64,000 nt of DNA from Hymenobacter jeongseonensis (GTDB taxonomy: Bacteria > Bacteroidota > Bacteroidia > Cytophagales > Hymenobacteraceae), in contig NZ_JADQDQ010000002.1 in assembly GCF_015694725.1 (NCBI RefSeq), positions 434,001 through 498,000 on the forward strand. The letters run 5' to 3'. Positions within the stretch are counted from its first letter, which is position 1, and every line of letters begins with the position of its first letter. The notes beneath the pieces were generated by a model, which was given only the letters and a program-made list of their open reading frames with translations, was not told the origin of the DNA and made no database searches. Below are positions 33,512 to 41,949 of the stretch, piece after piece. The position numbers and the translations under genes were made by a program.

Positions 33512-34333
33512 TTAGCCGCGCTGCCGCACGGCCTCAAAAGTGAGCACGGCCGTGGCCACGCTCACATTCAGCGAGTCGATGCGGCCGCGCATGGGCACGA
33601 TGATGGTTTCGTCGCAGGCTTCGCGCATCTGCGGGGTCAGGCCATCGGCTTCGGTTCCCATCACCAAAGCGGTGGGGCCGCGGAAGTCGCATTCGGTGTA
33701 GGTGCGGGCTTCGGGCGCGAGGGCGGCCGCATAGGTGCGAATGCCTTTCTCCCGCAGAAAAGCCAGAATATCGGCCACCGGCGCAGCCACCGTGGGCACC
33801 GTGAACACGCAGCCGATGCTGGCGCGAATAACGTTGGGGTTGAATAAATCGGTGCGCGGGTCGCCGATGAGCACGGCATCGACCGGAGCGGCGTCGGCGG
33901 TGCGGAGCACGGCGCCGAGGTTGCCGGGCTTCTCCACGGCTTCGAGCACGATGATGAGCGGGTTGGGCGGCAGTTGCAAGTCGGCCAGGGTGCGGGCCGG
34001 TGTGCGCAGCACCGCCAAGATGCCATCGGAGCCTTCGCGGTAGGCCACTTTCTCAAACACCGGGCGCGTCACTTCAAACCACTCGGGTGCCGGAGCATTT
34101 CCGGCAAAAAGGCTTTGCAGGGCCGAAAGACCGGCCTCGCCGGCCAGCTCGGGGCAGGAGTACACGGCGGCCACGGCCACGCCGGCTTCTACTGCAATGG
34201 TGAGCTCGCGCAGCCCTTCCACCAGCGTGAGGCCCAGGGCGCGGCGCTCGGCCGATTTTTGCTGCAGGCGCAGCAACTGCTTGATGCGCGGGTTTTGGGG
34301 GCTACTGAGGCGGTCGGAAGGAACAAATGGCAT
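33512..34333 (-). CDS. TrmH/SpoU-family RNA 2'-O-methyltransferase
   Basis: A 273-residue SPOUT methyltransferase acting on rRNA or tRNA ribose. The N-terminal substrate-binding domain begins SSPQNPRIKQLLRLQQKSAERR. The trefoil-knot SAM domain contains PLIIVLEAVEKPGNLGAVLRTADAA, TALVMGTEADGLTPQM and IPMRGRIDSLNVSVATAVL-like motifs 1-3 (VPMRGRIDSLNVSVA here). The ATG at 34333 was chosen because residues upstream of it have no family similarity. The target nucleotide is unknown. Confidence 0.9.
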   Translation of the reverse strand: MPFVPSDRLSSPQNPRIKQLLRLQQKSAERRALGLTLVEGLRELTIAVEAGVAVAAVYSCPELAGEAGLSALQSLFAGNAPAPEWFEVTRPVFEKVAYREGSDGILAVLRTPARTLADLQLPPNPLIIVLEAVEKPGNLGAVLRTADAAPVDAVLIGDPRTDLFNPNVIRASIGCVFTVPTVAAPVADILAFLREKGIRTYAAALAPEARTYTECDFRGPTALVMGTEADGLTPQMREACDETIIVPMRGRIDSLNVSVATAVLTFEAVRQRG

Positions 34334-34401
34334 GGCCGCGAAGATACGGGCGCCGGGCCCGCGCCCAACCCTGGTGCCGGCCCAAGCGTAGGGCGGCGCA
34401 C

Positions 34402-34409
34402 TACCTTCG
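34402..34409 (+). promoter_or_regulatory. -7-like element TACCTTCG before the histidine kinase
   Basis: One mismatch from TAnnTTTG, followed by CACCCA and the ATG 6 nt later. The same near-leaderless arrangement occurs at rsmG. The lysR-type gene has TAGCTTCG 7 nt before its start. Confidence 0.4.
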
Positions 34410-34415
34410 CACCCA

Positions 34416-35906
34416 ATGAAATCGAAAATTGACCCTAAAATTATTGGCGGCCTGGCCTTGGCCGTGGGTATTTTGTTGCTCACGGCGGCGGCTTCGTTCT
34501 GGAGCATTCGCGGGCTGAGCGTGCAAACCAAGCAGGTGGAACACACCTACCAGGTAATGCAGGAGGTTTCCAACGTGACGGCAGTGCTCAAAGACGCGCA
34601 GGCTGGCGTGCGCGGCTACCTCCTCACCGGCGACACGGCCTACCTGCGCCCCTACAGCATGGCCACCGGGCAGCTGCCGGCCAGCCTGCGCCGCCTGGAC
34701 GAGCTAACCGCCGACAATTCCATCCAACAGGCGCGCCTCGATTCGCTGCGCAATTTGGTGGAGCAGGAATTTCGCATTCTGCGGCCGCTGACCGAGGTGA
34801 ATAACTCCATCAGCAAGTCGACCATGCAAACACTGCTCGACACCGACCGCCAAACCCTGCGCCAGGTACGAACGCTATACAACCGCATCCAGGAGCAGGA
34901 AATGGCTCTATTGGCCCAGCGCAGTGCTTCCCAGGAGTTGTTTGAGAAGGCCACGCCCATTGTGGTGCTTATTTCGGCGGTGCTGGCGGTGCTGATTGTG
35001 GTGTGGCTGGTCATAAAAATTGTGCAAGAGTTGGCCGACAACCGCCGCTTGCAAGACGAGCTGGCCGCTATTAACGCGGAAGTCAGCCGGCGCATTGCCC
35101 AAATCCGGCAGTTGGCCGAGCAGGTTGTGCAGGGCGACTACACCGTGAAAATCACCGATTCGGCGGCCGATAACCTCGGCGGCCTGGCCACGTCGCTCAA
35201 CCGCATGACCCAAACGCTGGACTCCACCTTCAGCGCCTTGGAAAAACGCAACCAGGAACTCGACCAATTTGCCTACGTGGCCTCGCACGACCTCAAGGCG
35301 CCCCTGCGCGGCGTCACCACCATCGTGAAGTGGATTGAGGAAGAGCTGGCCGCCGAACTCTCGCCCCAGCTCCGCACCTACGTGGGCCAGATGAAAGGCC
35401 GCCTGAGCCGCCTCGAAGACCTGATAAACGGCTTGCTGGCCTACGCCCGGGTGGGGCGCACGGCCCAAACCGCAACCTCCGTCGACGTAGCGCAGCTCCT
35501 GGACGAAGTGGCCGAGCTGGTAGTGCCGCCCGATTTCACGCTGCACGTCGGCCCCAACATGCCCACCCTCGTGACGGACCGCCTGGGCTTGCAGCAGGTA
35601 TTCACCAACCTACTCAGCAACGCCGTGAAATACCACCAGCGCGGCGCCGGGCACTTGGAAATAACCGCCCGTGACGCGGGCCGCTTCTACGAGTTCCGGG
35701 TGCAGGACGACGGGCCTGGCATTGCGGCCGAGTACCACCAGAAGATTTTTCTGCTTTTCCAAACCTTGCGCGACCGCCACACGGCCGAGAGCACCGGCAT
35801 CGGCCTAAGCATTGTGCAGAAAATAATTAACGAGCACCAGGGCCGAATCCGCGTCGAATCGAGCCCGGGCCAGGGAGCCGGCTTTATCTTTACCTGGCCA
35901 AAGTAA
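34416..35906 (+). CDS. CHASE3-type sensor histidine kinase
   Basis: A 496-residue membrane sensor kinase. Membrane helix 1 spans about residues 10-32. A periplasmic CHASE3-like helical domain (AVLKDAQAGVRGYLLTGD, residues about 55-170) follows, then helix 2 (about 180-202) and a HAMP-like linker with IRQLAEQVVQGDYTV. The HisKA site is His291 (YVASHDLKAPLRG). HATPase motifs are NLLSNAVKYH, DDGPGI and GIGLSIVQKII. No PAS domain is present. The single-domain response regulator 100 bp downstream is the likely partner. The signal is unknown; CHASE3 domains usually sense small extracellular ligands. Confidence 0.93.
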   Translation: MKSKIDPKIIGGLALAVGILLLTAAASFWSIRGLSVQTKQVEHTYQVMQEVSNVTAVLKDAQAGVRGYLLTGDTAYLRPYSMATGQLPASLRRLDELTADNSIQQARLDSLRNLVEQEFRILRPLTEVNNSISKSTMQTLLDTDRQTLRQVRTLYNRIQEQEMALLAQRSASQELFEKATPIVVLISAVLAVLIVVWLVIKIVQELADNRRLQDELAAINAEVSRRIAQIRQLAEQVVQGDYTVKITDSAADNLGGLATSLNRMTQTLDSTFSALEKRNQELDQFAYVASHDLKAPLRGVTTIVKWIEEELAAELSPQLRTYVGQMKGRLSRLEDLINGLLAYARVGRTAQTATSVDVAQLLDEVAELVVPPDFTLHVGPNMPTLVTDRLGLQQVFTNLLSNAVKYHQRGAGHLEITARDAGRFYEFRVQDDGPGIAAEYHQKIFLLFQTLRDRHTAESTGIGLSIVQKIINEHQGRIRVESSPGQGAGFIFTWPK

Positions 35907-36006
35907 CCCCGCTCCTGGGAACCCATTTTCGGGGTTTTGGCTTTGACAGCACCGACGGCCTCTCAATAGGTTCGGAGCTGACCCGCCCCTCTTTTTCCTT
36001 CAGTTC

Positions 36007-36417
36007 ATGCGTTCGGTTTTACTAGTCGAAGACGATATTTTTGATACGATGACGGCGGAGAAATCCTTTGCCAAGTTCAATGTCCCGCACCAGCTCCGCA
36101 CCGCTTTCAACGGCGAAGAAGCGCTGGACCTGCTGCTGGGCCGCAACGGCGCCGAGCCCATTCGCCCGCTGCCGGAAGTGATTTTGCTGGACCTGAACAT
36201 GCCCCGCATGAACGGCATCGAATTCCTGACCGAACTCCGGGCCAATGCCGATTTGCAGCACATTCCGGTGTTCATCACCACCACTTCCAGCATGGACGTG
36301 GACCGGCTGGACGCCGAGCGGCTGGGCGTGAGCGGCTACATCCTCAAGCCCCTCGACTTCGAAACCAGCACCGACCTGGCCGATAGCCTGAGCCTGCTGG
36401 AAAAGCTGCTCAACTAG
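36007..36417 (+). CDS. Single-domain response regulator
   Basis: A 136-residue receiver domain without an output domain. It has the acidic pair in LLVEDDIFD, phospho-acceptor Asp62 (VILLDLNMPRMNG), the Thr switch (VFITTTSS) and Lys114 (YILKPLD). The long loop between strand 2 and the phosphorylation strand (LLLGRNGAEPIRPLPE) is typical of the Rcp1-like group that pairs with phytochrome-type and CHASE-type kinases. It probably works with the kinase gene directly upstream, as a phosphorelay link or protein-binding switch. Confidence 0.93.
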   Translation: MRSVLLVEDDIFDTMTAEKSFAKFNVPHQLRTAFNGEEALDLLLGRNGAEPIRPLPEVILLDLNMPRMNGIEFLTELRANADLQHIPVFITTTSSMDVDRLDAERLGVSGYILKPLDFETSTDLADSLSLLEKLLN

Positions 36418-36615
36418 CGCCCCCCCCGCCGCAGGGCCACCTTGGCCGGCCCCAAACCCCGGCCGTGGGCCAAATGCGCACGGCGTTGAGGGAATTTACA
36501 CTTCCTACCTTTCGTTTGCGTTTCTGCTCCGCCGCTGGTCATTTGCACGCTTTTTGATGCGGAGCTGAGATATTTGCCGCACATTGGTTCTTTGTTTAGT
36601 CCCATGGTCCTTCCG

Positions 36616-37596
36616 ATGAGAATTTTCGTGCTTTTTCCGGCTTTGGTTGCTGCGTTGCTGAGCGGGTCTGCGGCCCAGGCACAGGACGAGCCCCCCCGCC
36701 AGCTGGGCGCCCCCCCGTCCCTACCGCCGCCCGCGCCCCGCCGAACCGACCCGGCGCCCCGCCAACTGGACACGGTGCCCGTGGCTCCGCCCGATACCAC
36801 CCGGCGCGCAGCCGTTACCACGCCCCTACCCGGCCCCATGGCGGCGCCCGCGCCCGTGTATGCCCCTACTCCCGCTGGCCAACTGCCGGGCTCTAATAAC
36901 CGCCCGACCCGCTTCCAAGTGGGCCTGAAAAACGGGATGGTGTACAACGCTTTCGATGTGGAAACGAAGACGCCGCTGTTTGGCCGCTCGTACCTTTTGC
37001 TGGATGGGCAGCGCCGGTTCGACCTCACCGAAGTTGGTTTTTACGAAGACGAAACCGGCCACTACGTACGCACCAACCTCCCCGGCGCAGCCCGAGAAAC
37101 CACGCTGCGGCGCGAAAAAACCGGCCGTATTAGCCTGTATTCCATCACCACGACGCAGTACAACTCCGGTCCCGGTGGGTTTGGCTACCCCGGCATGGGC
37201 GGCTATGGCATGGGAGGCTACGGGATGGGCGGCTTTGGCCGCTACCCCTACGGCGGCTACCGCACGGTGAAAACCGAGTATTTCTCCAAGGACAACGGCC
37301 CCATCCAAAACCTGAGCACTCGCAACCTCATGCTCGCGACCAACGACAATGCCGGCGCCCAGCAGCTGCTCGCCGAATCGCGGCGCTACCAGCGCGCCAC
37401 CGTGGGCAGCTACATTTTGGGCGGCGGCCTGCTGGCAGCGGGCATGCTGCAAACCCTGCGCCCTGCCGATAACGGCCGGTCCATATCGCCGCTCATTTAC
37501 GTGGCTATTCCGGTGCTCATAGTTCCCATTGTGCTGCAAGGCAAGCAGGCCAACAACCAGCGTCAGGCCATTGCGCTCTACAACGCGGCGCGGTAA
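36616..37596 (+). CDS. Hypothetical secreted or membrane protein with Pro-rich and Gly/Tyr-rich segments
   Basis: A 326-residue protein of unknown function. It has a signal peptide (MRIFVLFPALVAALLSGSAA, cleavage near AQA-QDE), then about 65 Pro-rich residues, a conserved-looking beta region (VGLKNGMVYNAFDVETKTPL onward), a short Gly/Met/Tyr repeat (GMGGYGMGGYGMGG) and two hydrophobic segments near the C-terminus (about 265-285 and 295-313). Starts at 36604 or 36574 are also open, but 36616 gives the cleanest signal peptide. The roughly 200 bp upstream show no other gene. Confidence 0.7.
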   Translation: MRIFVLFPALVAALLSGSAAQAQDEPPRQLGAPPSLPPPAPRRTDPAPRQLDTVPVAPPDTTRRAAVTTPLPGPMAAPAPVYAPTPAGQLPGSNNRPTRFQVGLKNGMVYNAFDVETKTPLFGRSYLLLDGQRRFDLTEVGFYEDETGHYVRTNLPGAARETTLRREKTGRISLYSITTTQYNSGPGGFGYPGMGGYGMGGYGMGGFGRYPYGGYRTVKTEYFSKDNGPIQNLSTRNLMLATNDNAGAQQLLAESRRYQRATVGSYILGGGLLAAGMLQTLRPADNGRSISPLIYVAIPVLIVPIVLQGKQANNQRQAIALYNAAR

Positions 37597-37623
37597 GGCA
37601 ACCACTGCAATCAATGAGATCAA

Positions 37624-37674
37624 AAAAATGGAAAGGCAGAACTCGCAAATGCGGCGTTCTGCCTTTCCATTTTT
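37624..37674 (+). terminator. Long-stem terminator after the Pro/Gly-rich gene
   Basis: The arms 37624-37642 and 37656-37674 pair perfectly over 19 nt, starting AAAAATGG and ending CCATTTTT. A short inner CGC/GCG pair narrows the loop. Confidence 0.85.
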
Positions 37675-37728
37675 AGACTAAGCTCGGTCTGACGCAACCC
37701 CAAGGTCCGCCAAACGCGTAGTCCGGGC

Positions 37729-38493
37729 ATGAAGCTCACTGCCGCGACTATTTCTGCTGAAGCCTTGGCCATCGACTTTGCCACCCGGCAAGCCAAAGCA
37801 TTGCTGGTGCACGAGCGGCTTTGCGCCGAATACGGCGCGCCGTTCCGCTTCTTCAGCACCAAAGACCCGCTCAGCGAACTGGTTAGCGCCCTGCTTTCGC
37901 ATCGGACCAAAAACGCCGATTCGCACCGGGCCTACCAGGAACTGCGAAAGACGTTTCCCACGTGGGAAGCCGTGCTGGAAGCGCCGGTGGAGGCCGTGCA
38001 GCACGCCATTCGGGCCTGCACCTGGCCCGAGCAAAAGGCCCCGCGCATCCAAGCCGTGCTGCGCGAAATCAAAGAGCGTTGCGGCACCGACGCGCCCTGC
38101 TCACTGGATTTCCTGGCCGAAATGCCCATTCCCGAAGCCCGCGCCTGGCTGGAAAGCATCACCGGCGTGGGGCCCAAAACCAGCGCCGCCACCCTCCTTT
38201 TCAGCTCGCTGCGCATCCCGGCCATGCCCGTGGATAGCCACCATCACCGCGTGGCCCAGCGCCTGGCCCTGATTGGGCCGAAAGTGGGTGAAGGACCGGC
38301 TCATAAGCTGCTGGAAGCGCTGCTGCCACCCGGCTGGGACGCCCAGCAGGTGTACGACCACCACGAGGCGCTCATGTTTCACGGGCAGAAATGCTGCTAC
38401 TTTAGCGCGCCCGCCTGCCACCGCTGCGTGGTGCTGGACCAGTGCCCGTTTGGGCAGGCCCGGCTGGCGCCACCGGCTGCATCCTTGGAATAA
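37729..38493 (+). CDS. Endonuclease III-like DNA glycosylase
   Basis: A 254-residue HhH-GPD base-excision repair enzyme. The helix-hairpin-helix is LESITGVGPKTSAATLL with Lys150 as the likely catalytic lysine, followed by the conserved Asp169 (MPVDSHHHRVA). A [4Fe-4S] cluster motif C-x6-C-x2-C-x5-C lies at the C-terminus (CYFSAPACHRCVVLDQC). Both catalytic residues suggest a bifunctional glycosylase/AP lyase. It is more divergent than standard Nth, so I leave the symbol empty. It overlaps no neighbour and is followed after 5 bp by a DUF167 gene. Confidence 0.9.
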   Translation: MKLTAATISAEALAIDFATRQAKALLVHERLCAEYGAPFRFFSTKDPLSELVSALLSHRTKNADSHRAYQELRKTFPTWEAVLEAPVEAVQHAIRACTWPEQKAPRIQAVLREIKERCGTDAPCSLDFLAEMPIPEARAWLESITGVGPKTSAATLLFSSLRIPAMPVDSHHHRVAQRLALIGPKVGEGPAHKLLEALLPPGWDAQQVYDHHEALMFHGQKCCYFSAPACHRCVVLDQCPFGQARLAPPAASLE

Positions 38494-38498
38494 CCCGC

Positions 38499-38774
38499 AT
38501 GTTTATCCTCCACCTGCGCGCCAAGCCGGGGGCCAAAACCACGGTGCTGCAAGTCGCCGCCGACGGCACCGTAACTGTGCGGCTGAATGCACCGGCCCAG
38601 GATGGCAAGGCCAATGCGTGCCTTCTGGCATATCTGGCTGAGGTATTTGGCGTGAGCAAAAGCAGCATAGAACTACTGAGCGGGCATACTGCCCCGTTCA
38701 AGAAAGTCCGCATCGACGGCATAGACGAAGCGGCGGGCCAAGCAGTACTGGCGCGGTTGCAGGCCGCAGCTTAG
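38499..38774 (+). CDS. DUF167 (YggU-family) protein
   Basis: A 91-residue protein of the DUF167/YggU family, function unknown. It has the typical LHLRAKPGAKTTVL start, VRLNAPAQDGKANACLLAYLAEVF and LLSGHTAPFKKVRIDG. The start at 38499 lies 5 bp after the glycosylase stop, so the two are probably co-transcribed. Confidence 0.88.
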   Translation: MFILHLRAKPGAKTTVLQVAADGTVTVRLNAPAQDGKANACLLAYLAEVFGVSKSSIELLSGHTAPFKKVRIDGIDEAAGQAVLARLQAAA

Positions 38775-39363
38775 CCCCACGGTGCCTGAGGCCCGTCTGC
38801 TAGTCGGCATTTTTCTGCCAGTTCCCTCTGCCTATCAAAGACGGCTGGAATTGAGCAGCCCGGATGATATTCGCAAACGTGCATGCCGCGGAAACGTCCC
38901 CTTGCTCACCTGCGGCAGTTTGAAATATGGCGGTTTATAAGGAGCGCAGCAAGGGCGTGTCGGTGCCAGACGAGCTTACGGCACATAAACACTATTATAT
39001 ATTGACAGTCAATACGCTGCCAGGGTCTGCCTTGCGGAATATTAGCCTCGCTGATGATTTTGGTCATGTTTTCCATCTAGTTAGGGGCTGACCTTGCACT
39101 CCACTACAGGGGGGACAGTGAACTCGGACGCTCTGGCTGCGCTAGGCGCTACCGGCCCAGGCTGCACAAGCCGGCGCGCCTATGCGGACTCCTGCCGTGA
39201 TACGCAAAAAATCACCTGCTAATGCTCCGAAAAAGCCTTCCTACCTCCACCCATCCAGTGTTATTATATCATTGAATTTAAAGTTTTTGCCTTGCGAAAA
39301 CCGAATTATTCACTGCCGGGAAAAGATGGTGTGCTCTTCCAATACTATTAGACCCTAGCTGCA
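38775..39363. other. 589-base stretch with no clear gene
   Basis: The base composition is more even than in the flanking genes, with AT-rich patches (for example ACACTATTATATATTGAC around 38988) and no recognisable repeat, tRNA or transposase. The only open frame of note is a 54-codon one at 38927. It could be a decayed gene or insertion remnant. The last 100 bp, which are AT-rich, presumably hold the promoter of the P-type ATPase. Confidence 0.5.
38927..39091 (+). CDS. Possible small ORF or gene fragment (54 aa)
   Basis: ATG to TGA, beginning MAVYKERSKGVSVPDELTA and ending DDFGHVFHLVRG. It contains no low-complexity sequence and reads like folded-protein sequence, but I recognise no family and see no promoter. 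An in-frame TGA lies two codons upstream. It may be a fragment of a decayed gene. Low confidence. Confidence 0.2.
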   Translation: MAVYKERSKGVSVPDELTAHKHYYILTVNTLPGSALRNISLADDFGHVFHLVRG

Positions 39364-41877
39364 ATGCAACCTCTGCCACTCGCCACCAAAGGCCTCCACA
39401 GCGAAGCCGTGGTCCGCTCCCGGGCTGCCAACGGGCGCAACGTTTTTGCTGCGGCTAACTCCTCCGGGGGGTTGATGTTGGTGAAGGAGGTCGTAACCGA
39501 GCCGATGTTTTTGCTACTGCTGGTGGCTTGTGCCCTCTACTTCAGCATGGGCCAGGTGGCGGAGGGCGTGACGCTGGTAGTGGCTCTGCTGCTGGTAGCG
39601 GGCATTTCGGTGTACCAAAGCCTGCGGAGCGACCGGGCGTTGCGTGCCCTGCGCGAACTCACCCAGCCCCGGGCCCAGGTGTGGCGCAACGGCGTGCTGG
39701 CCCCGGTACCGATCGAAGAGTTGGTGGTGGGCGATGCCGTGCTGGTGGAAGAAGGCGGGCGCATCCCGGCCGACGGCACCGTGGACGCGGCCAACGACTT
39801 TGCCGTGGACGAGGCCATCCTGACCGGGGAGGCCGTGCCGGTGACCAAAATGGCCAACAGCCTCATTTACGCCGGCACCAGTGCCGTTTCCGGCAGCGCT
39901 TGGCTCACGCTCACGGCCGTGGGCGAGGGCACCGAACTGGGCCGCATCGGCCACAGCCTGGAGGCCATCACGCCCGAAAAAACTCCTTTGCAGCGGCAGG
40001 TAGCGCAGTTTGTGGGGCGCATGGCCTGGGTGGGAGCCGGTGCCTTTGCCCTGGTGTGGGGGGTGAACTACGCCCGCTCCGGCGACTGGGCTACGGCCCT
40101 GCTGTTCGGCCTCACGCTGGCCATGTCGGTGCTGCCCGAAGAAATCCCGGTGGCCTTCAGCAGCTTCATGGCCCTGGGGGCGGCCCGCCTGAGCCGGGCC
40201 GGAGTGCTCACCAAACAGCCCCAAACCGTGGAAAGCCTGGGCTCGGCCACGGTGATTTGCGTGGACAAAACCGGCACCATCACCCAACAAGGCATGCGGG
40301 TACGCCAACTGTACGACGGCGCCACCGATGAGCTGAGCACAGTGCCCGGCGCGCTGGCTGATACCGCCACTACCGTGCTAGCCTACGCTCGCTGGGCCAG
40401 CGAAACCACGCCGTTTGACCCCATGGAAAAGGCCATCGTGGAGGCCTTTGCCGCCAGCGAGCCCGGCCCGGCCGACGACGCTGTGCTAATTCACGAATAT
40501 CCGTTAGCTGGCACCCCGCCCATGATGACGCACGTGCGCCGCCTCCCCAACGGAACTGTGGCGGTAGCTGCCAAAGGCGCCGTGGAGCATATCCTGGCGG
40601 TGTGCCGGCTGAGCACCAAGCAAGCAGCCCGGGTGCGGGCGGTGGCCCTTCAGCTGTCGGGGCAGGGCTTGCGGGTGCTGGGCGTGGCCCGGGCCGATGC
40701 TCCGTCGGGCGGTTACCCCGCGGAGCAGGACGATTTCAACTGGTCGTTTCTGGGTTTGGTGGCGCTTGAAAATCCGGCCAAGGAAAACGCGGCGGCCGTT
40801 ATCAAAACGTTTGGCGATGCGGGCATTCAGGTGAAGATGATAACCGGCGATTTTCCCGAAACGGCGCAGGCCATAGCCCGCCAAGTGGGCCTGGCCGGGG
40901 CCGACACTCTGCTGACGGGCGCCGACGTGCTGGCCATGGACGAAACGCGGCTTCGGCAGCGCGTGGCCGGCACGGCTGTGTTTGCCCGCATGTTTCCGGA
41001 AGCCAAGCTGCGAGTAGTCAATGCCCTCAAGCACAACGGCGAAGTAGTCGCCATGACCGGCGACGGCGTGAACGATGGCCCCGCCCTCAAAGCGGCCCAC
41101 ATCGGCGTGGCTATGGGCCGGCGCGGCACCGAAGTAGCGCGGCAGGCCGCCTCGCTCGTGCTCGTGAACGACGACCTGAGCAGCATGGTAACGGCCATCG
41201 CGCAGGGCCGCCGCATCTACCAAAACCTCAAAAAGGCCATTTCCTACATCGTATCCATCCACATTCCCATCATTCTCACGGTGGCAGTGCCGCTGCTCGC
41301 CGGCTGGCCGCTGGCCAACCTGCTGGGGCCGGTGCACGTCATCTTTCTGGAGCTGGTGATGGGCCCGACCTGCTCCATTGCCTTCGAGAACGAGCCCGCC
41401 GAGGCCTCCCAGATGTGCGAGCGGCCCCGCCCGCTCACGGCCACTTTTCTGGGCCGGCGCGAGCTGGGCCGCAGCGTTGCGCAGGGACTGGGCATAGCCC
41501 TGGCCGTGCTGGGCGTGTACTACATCGCCATGCAGCAGGGCCGGCCCGCGGCCGAAGTGCGCACGCTGGTATTTGCCACGCTGGTGCTCAGCAACATTGT
41601 GCTTACGCTGGTGAGCCGGTCCTTTTCGCAATCGTTCGTGCGCACCATTGCGGTTCCCAACCGGCTGCTGTGGCTGATGCTGGGCCTCACGCTGGGACTG
41701 CTGCTTGGGAGCTTGTGGGTGCCCGCGGCGCAGCGGCTGTTTGATTTTGCCCCCGTGGGCGCCGCCGACCTGGGCTGGTGTGCCCTGGCGGCGCTAATCG
41801 GCGCGGGCTGGCGCGAGGCCTACAAGCTGCTGAAGCCTGGCCTGGCCCATCAATTTCCCAACTGCGGCTTTGCCTAA
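39364..41877 (+). CDS. P-type cation-transporting ATPase
   Basis: An 837-residue P2-like cation pump. It has a short N-terminal cation-ATPase domain (LHSEAVVRSRAANGRNVF), actuator motif ILTGEAVPV, an M4 motif PEEIPV around residue 260, phosphorylated Asp301 in CVDKTGTIT, the hinge TGDGVNDGPAL, and six C-terminal membrane helices. The M6 segment reads LELVMGPTCSIAFENEP, so the Asn and Asp ligands of the calcium pump motif (N-x3-D) are missing. The ion therefore cannot be assigned. It follows a gene-poor 589-bp stretch and has no regulatory partner nearby. Confidence 0.9.
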   Translation: MQPLPLATKGLHSEAVVRSRAANGRNVFAAANSSGGLMLVKEVVTEPMFLLLLVACALYFSMGQVAEGVTLVVALLLVAGISVYQSLRSDRALRALRELTQPRAQVWRNGVLAPVPIEELVVGDAVLVEEGGRIPADGTVDAANDFAVDEAILTGEAVPVTKMANSLIYAGTSAVSGSAWLTLTAVGEGTELGRIGHSLEAITPEKTPLQRQVAQFVGRMAWVGAGAFALVWGVNYARSGDWATALLFGLTLAMSVLPEEIPVAFSSFMALGAARLSRAGVLTKQPQTVESLGSATVICVDKTGTITQQGMRVRQLYDGATDELSTVPGALADTATTVLAYARWASETTPFDPMEKAIVEAFAASEPGPADDAVLIHEYPLAGTPPMMTHVRRLPNGTVAVAAKGAVEHILAVCRLSTKQAARVRAVALQLSGQGLRVLGVARADAPSGGYPAEQDDFNWSFLGLVALENPAKENAAAVIKTFGDAGIQVKMITGDFPETAQAIARQVGLAGADTLLTGADVLAMDETRLRQRVAGTAVFARMFPEAKLRVVNALKHNGEVVAMTGDGVNDGPALKAAHIGVAMGRRGTEVARQAASLVLVNDDLSSMVTAIAQGRRIYQNLKKAISYIVSIHIPIILTVAVPLLAGWPLANLLGPVHVIFLELVMGPTCSIAFENEPAEASQMCERPRPLTATFLGRRELGRSVAQGLGIALAVLGVYYIAMQQGRPAAEVRTLVFATLVLSNIVLTLVSRSFSQSFVRTIAVPNRLLWLMLGLTLGLLLGSLWVPAAQRLFDFAPVGAADLGWCALAALIGAGWREAYKLLKPGLAHQFPNCGFA

Positions 41878-41949
41878 TAATGGGTGAGGCCAGCGGGCAA
41901 CGTGCCGTTCGGCTTCTCCTGCCTGGCGTGACGCCCTTTCACACTGGGC

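Noticed and set aside
37190-37260. Gly/Met/Tyr-rich repeat as a mobile or regulatory repeat
   Set aside because: It is an in-frame low-complexity segment of the protein at 36616-37596, not a DNA element found elsewhere in the window.
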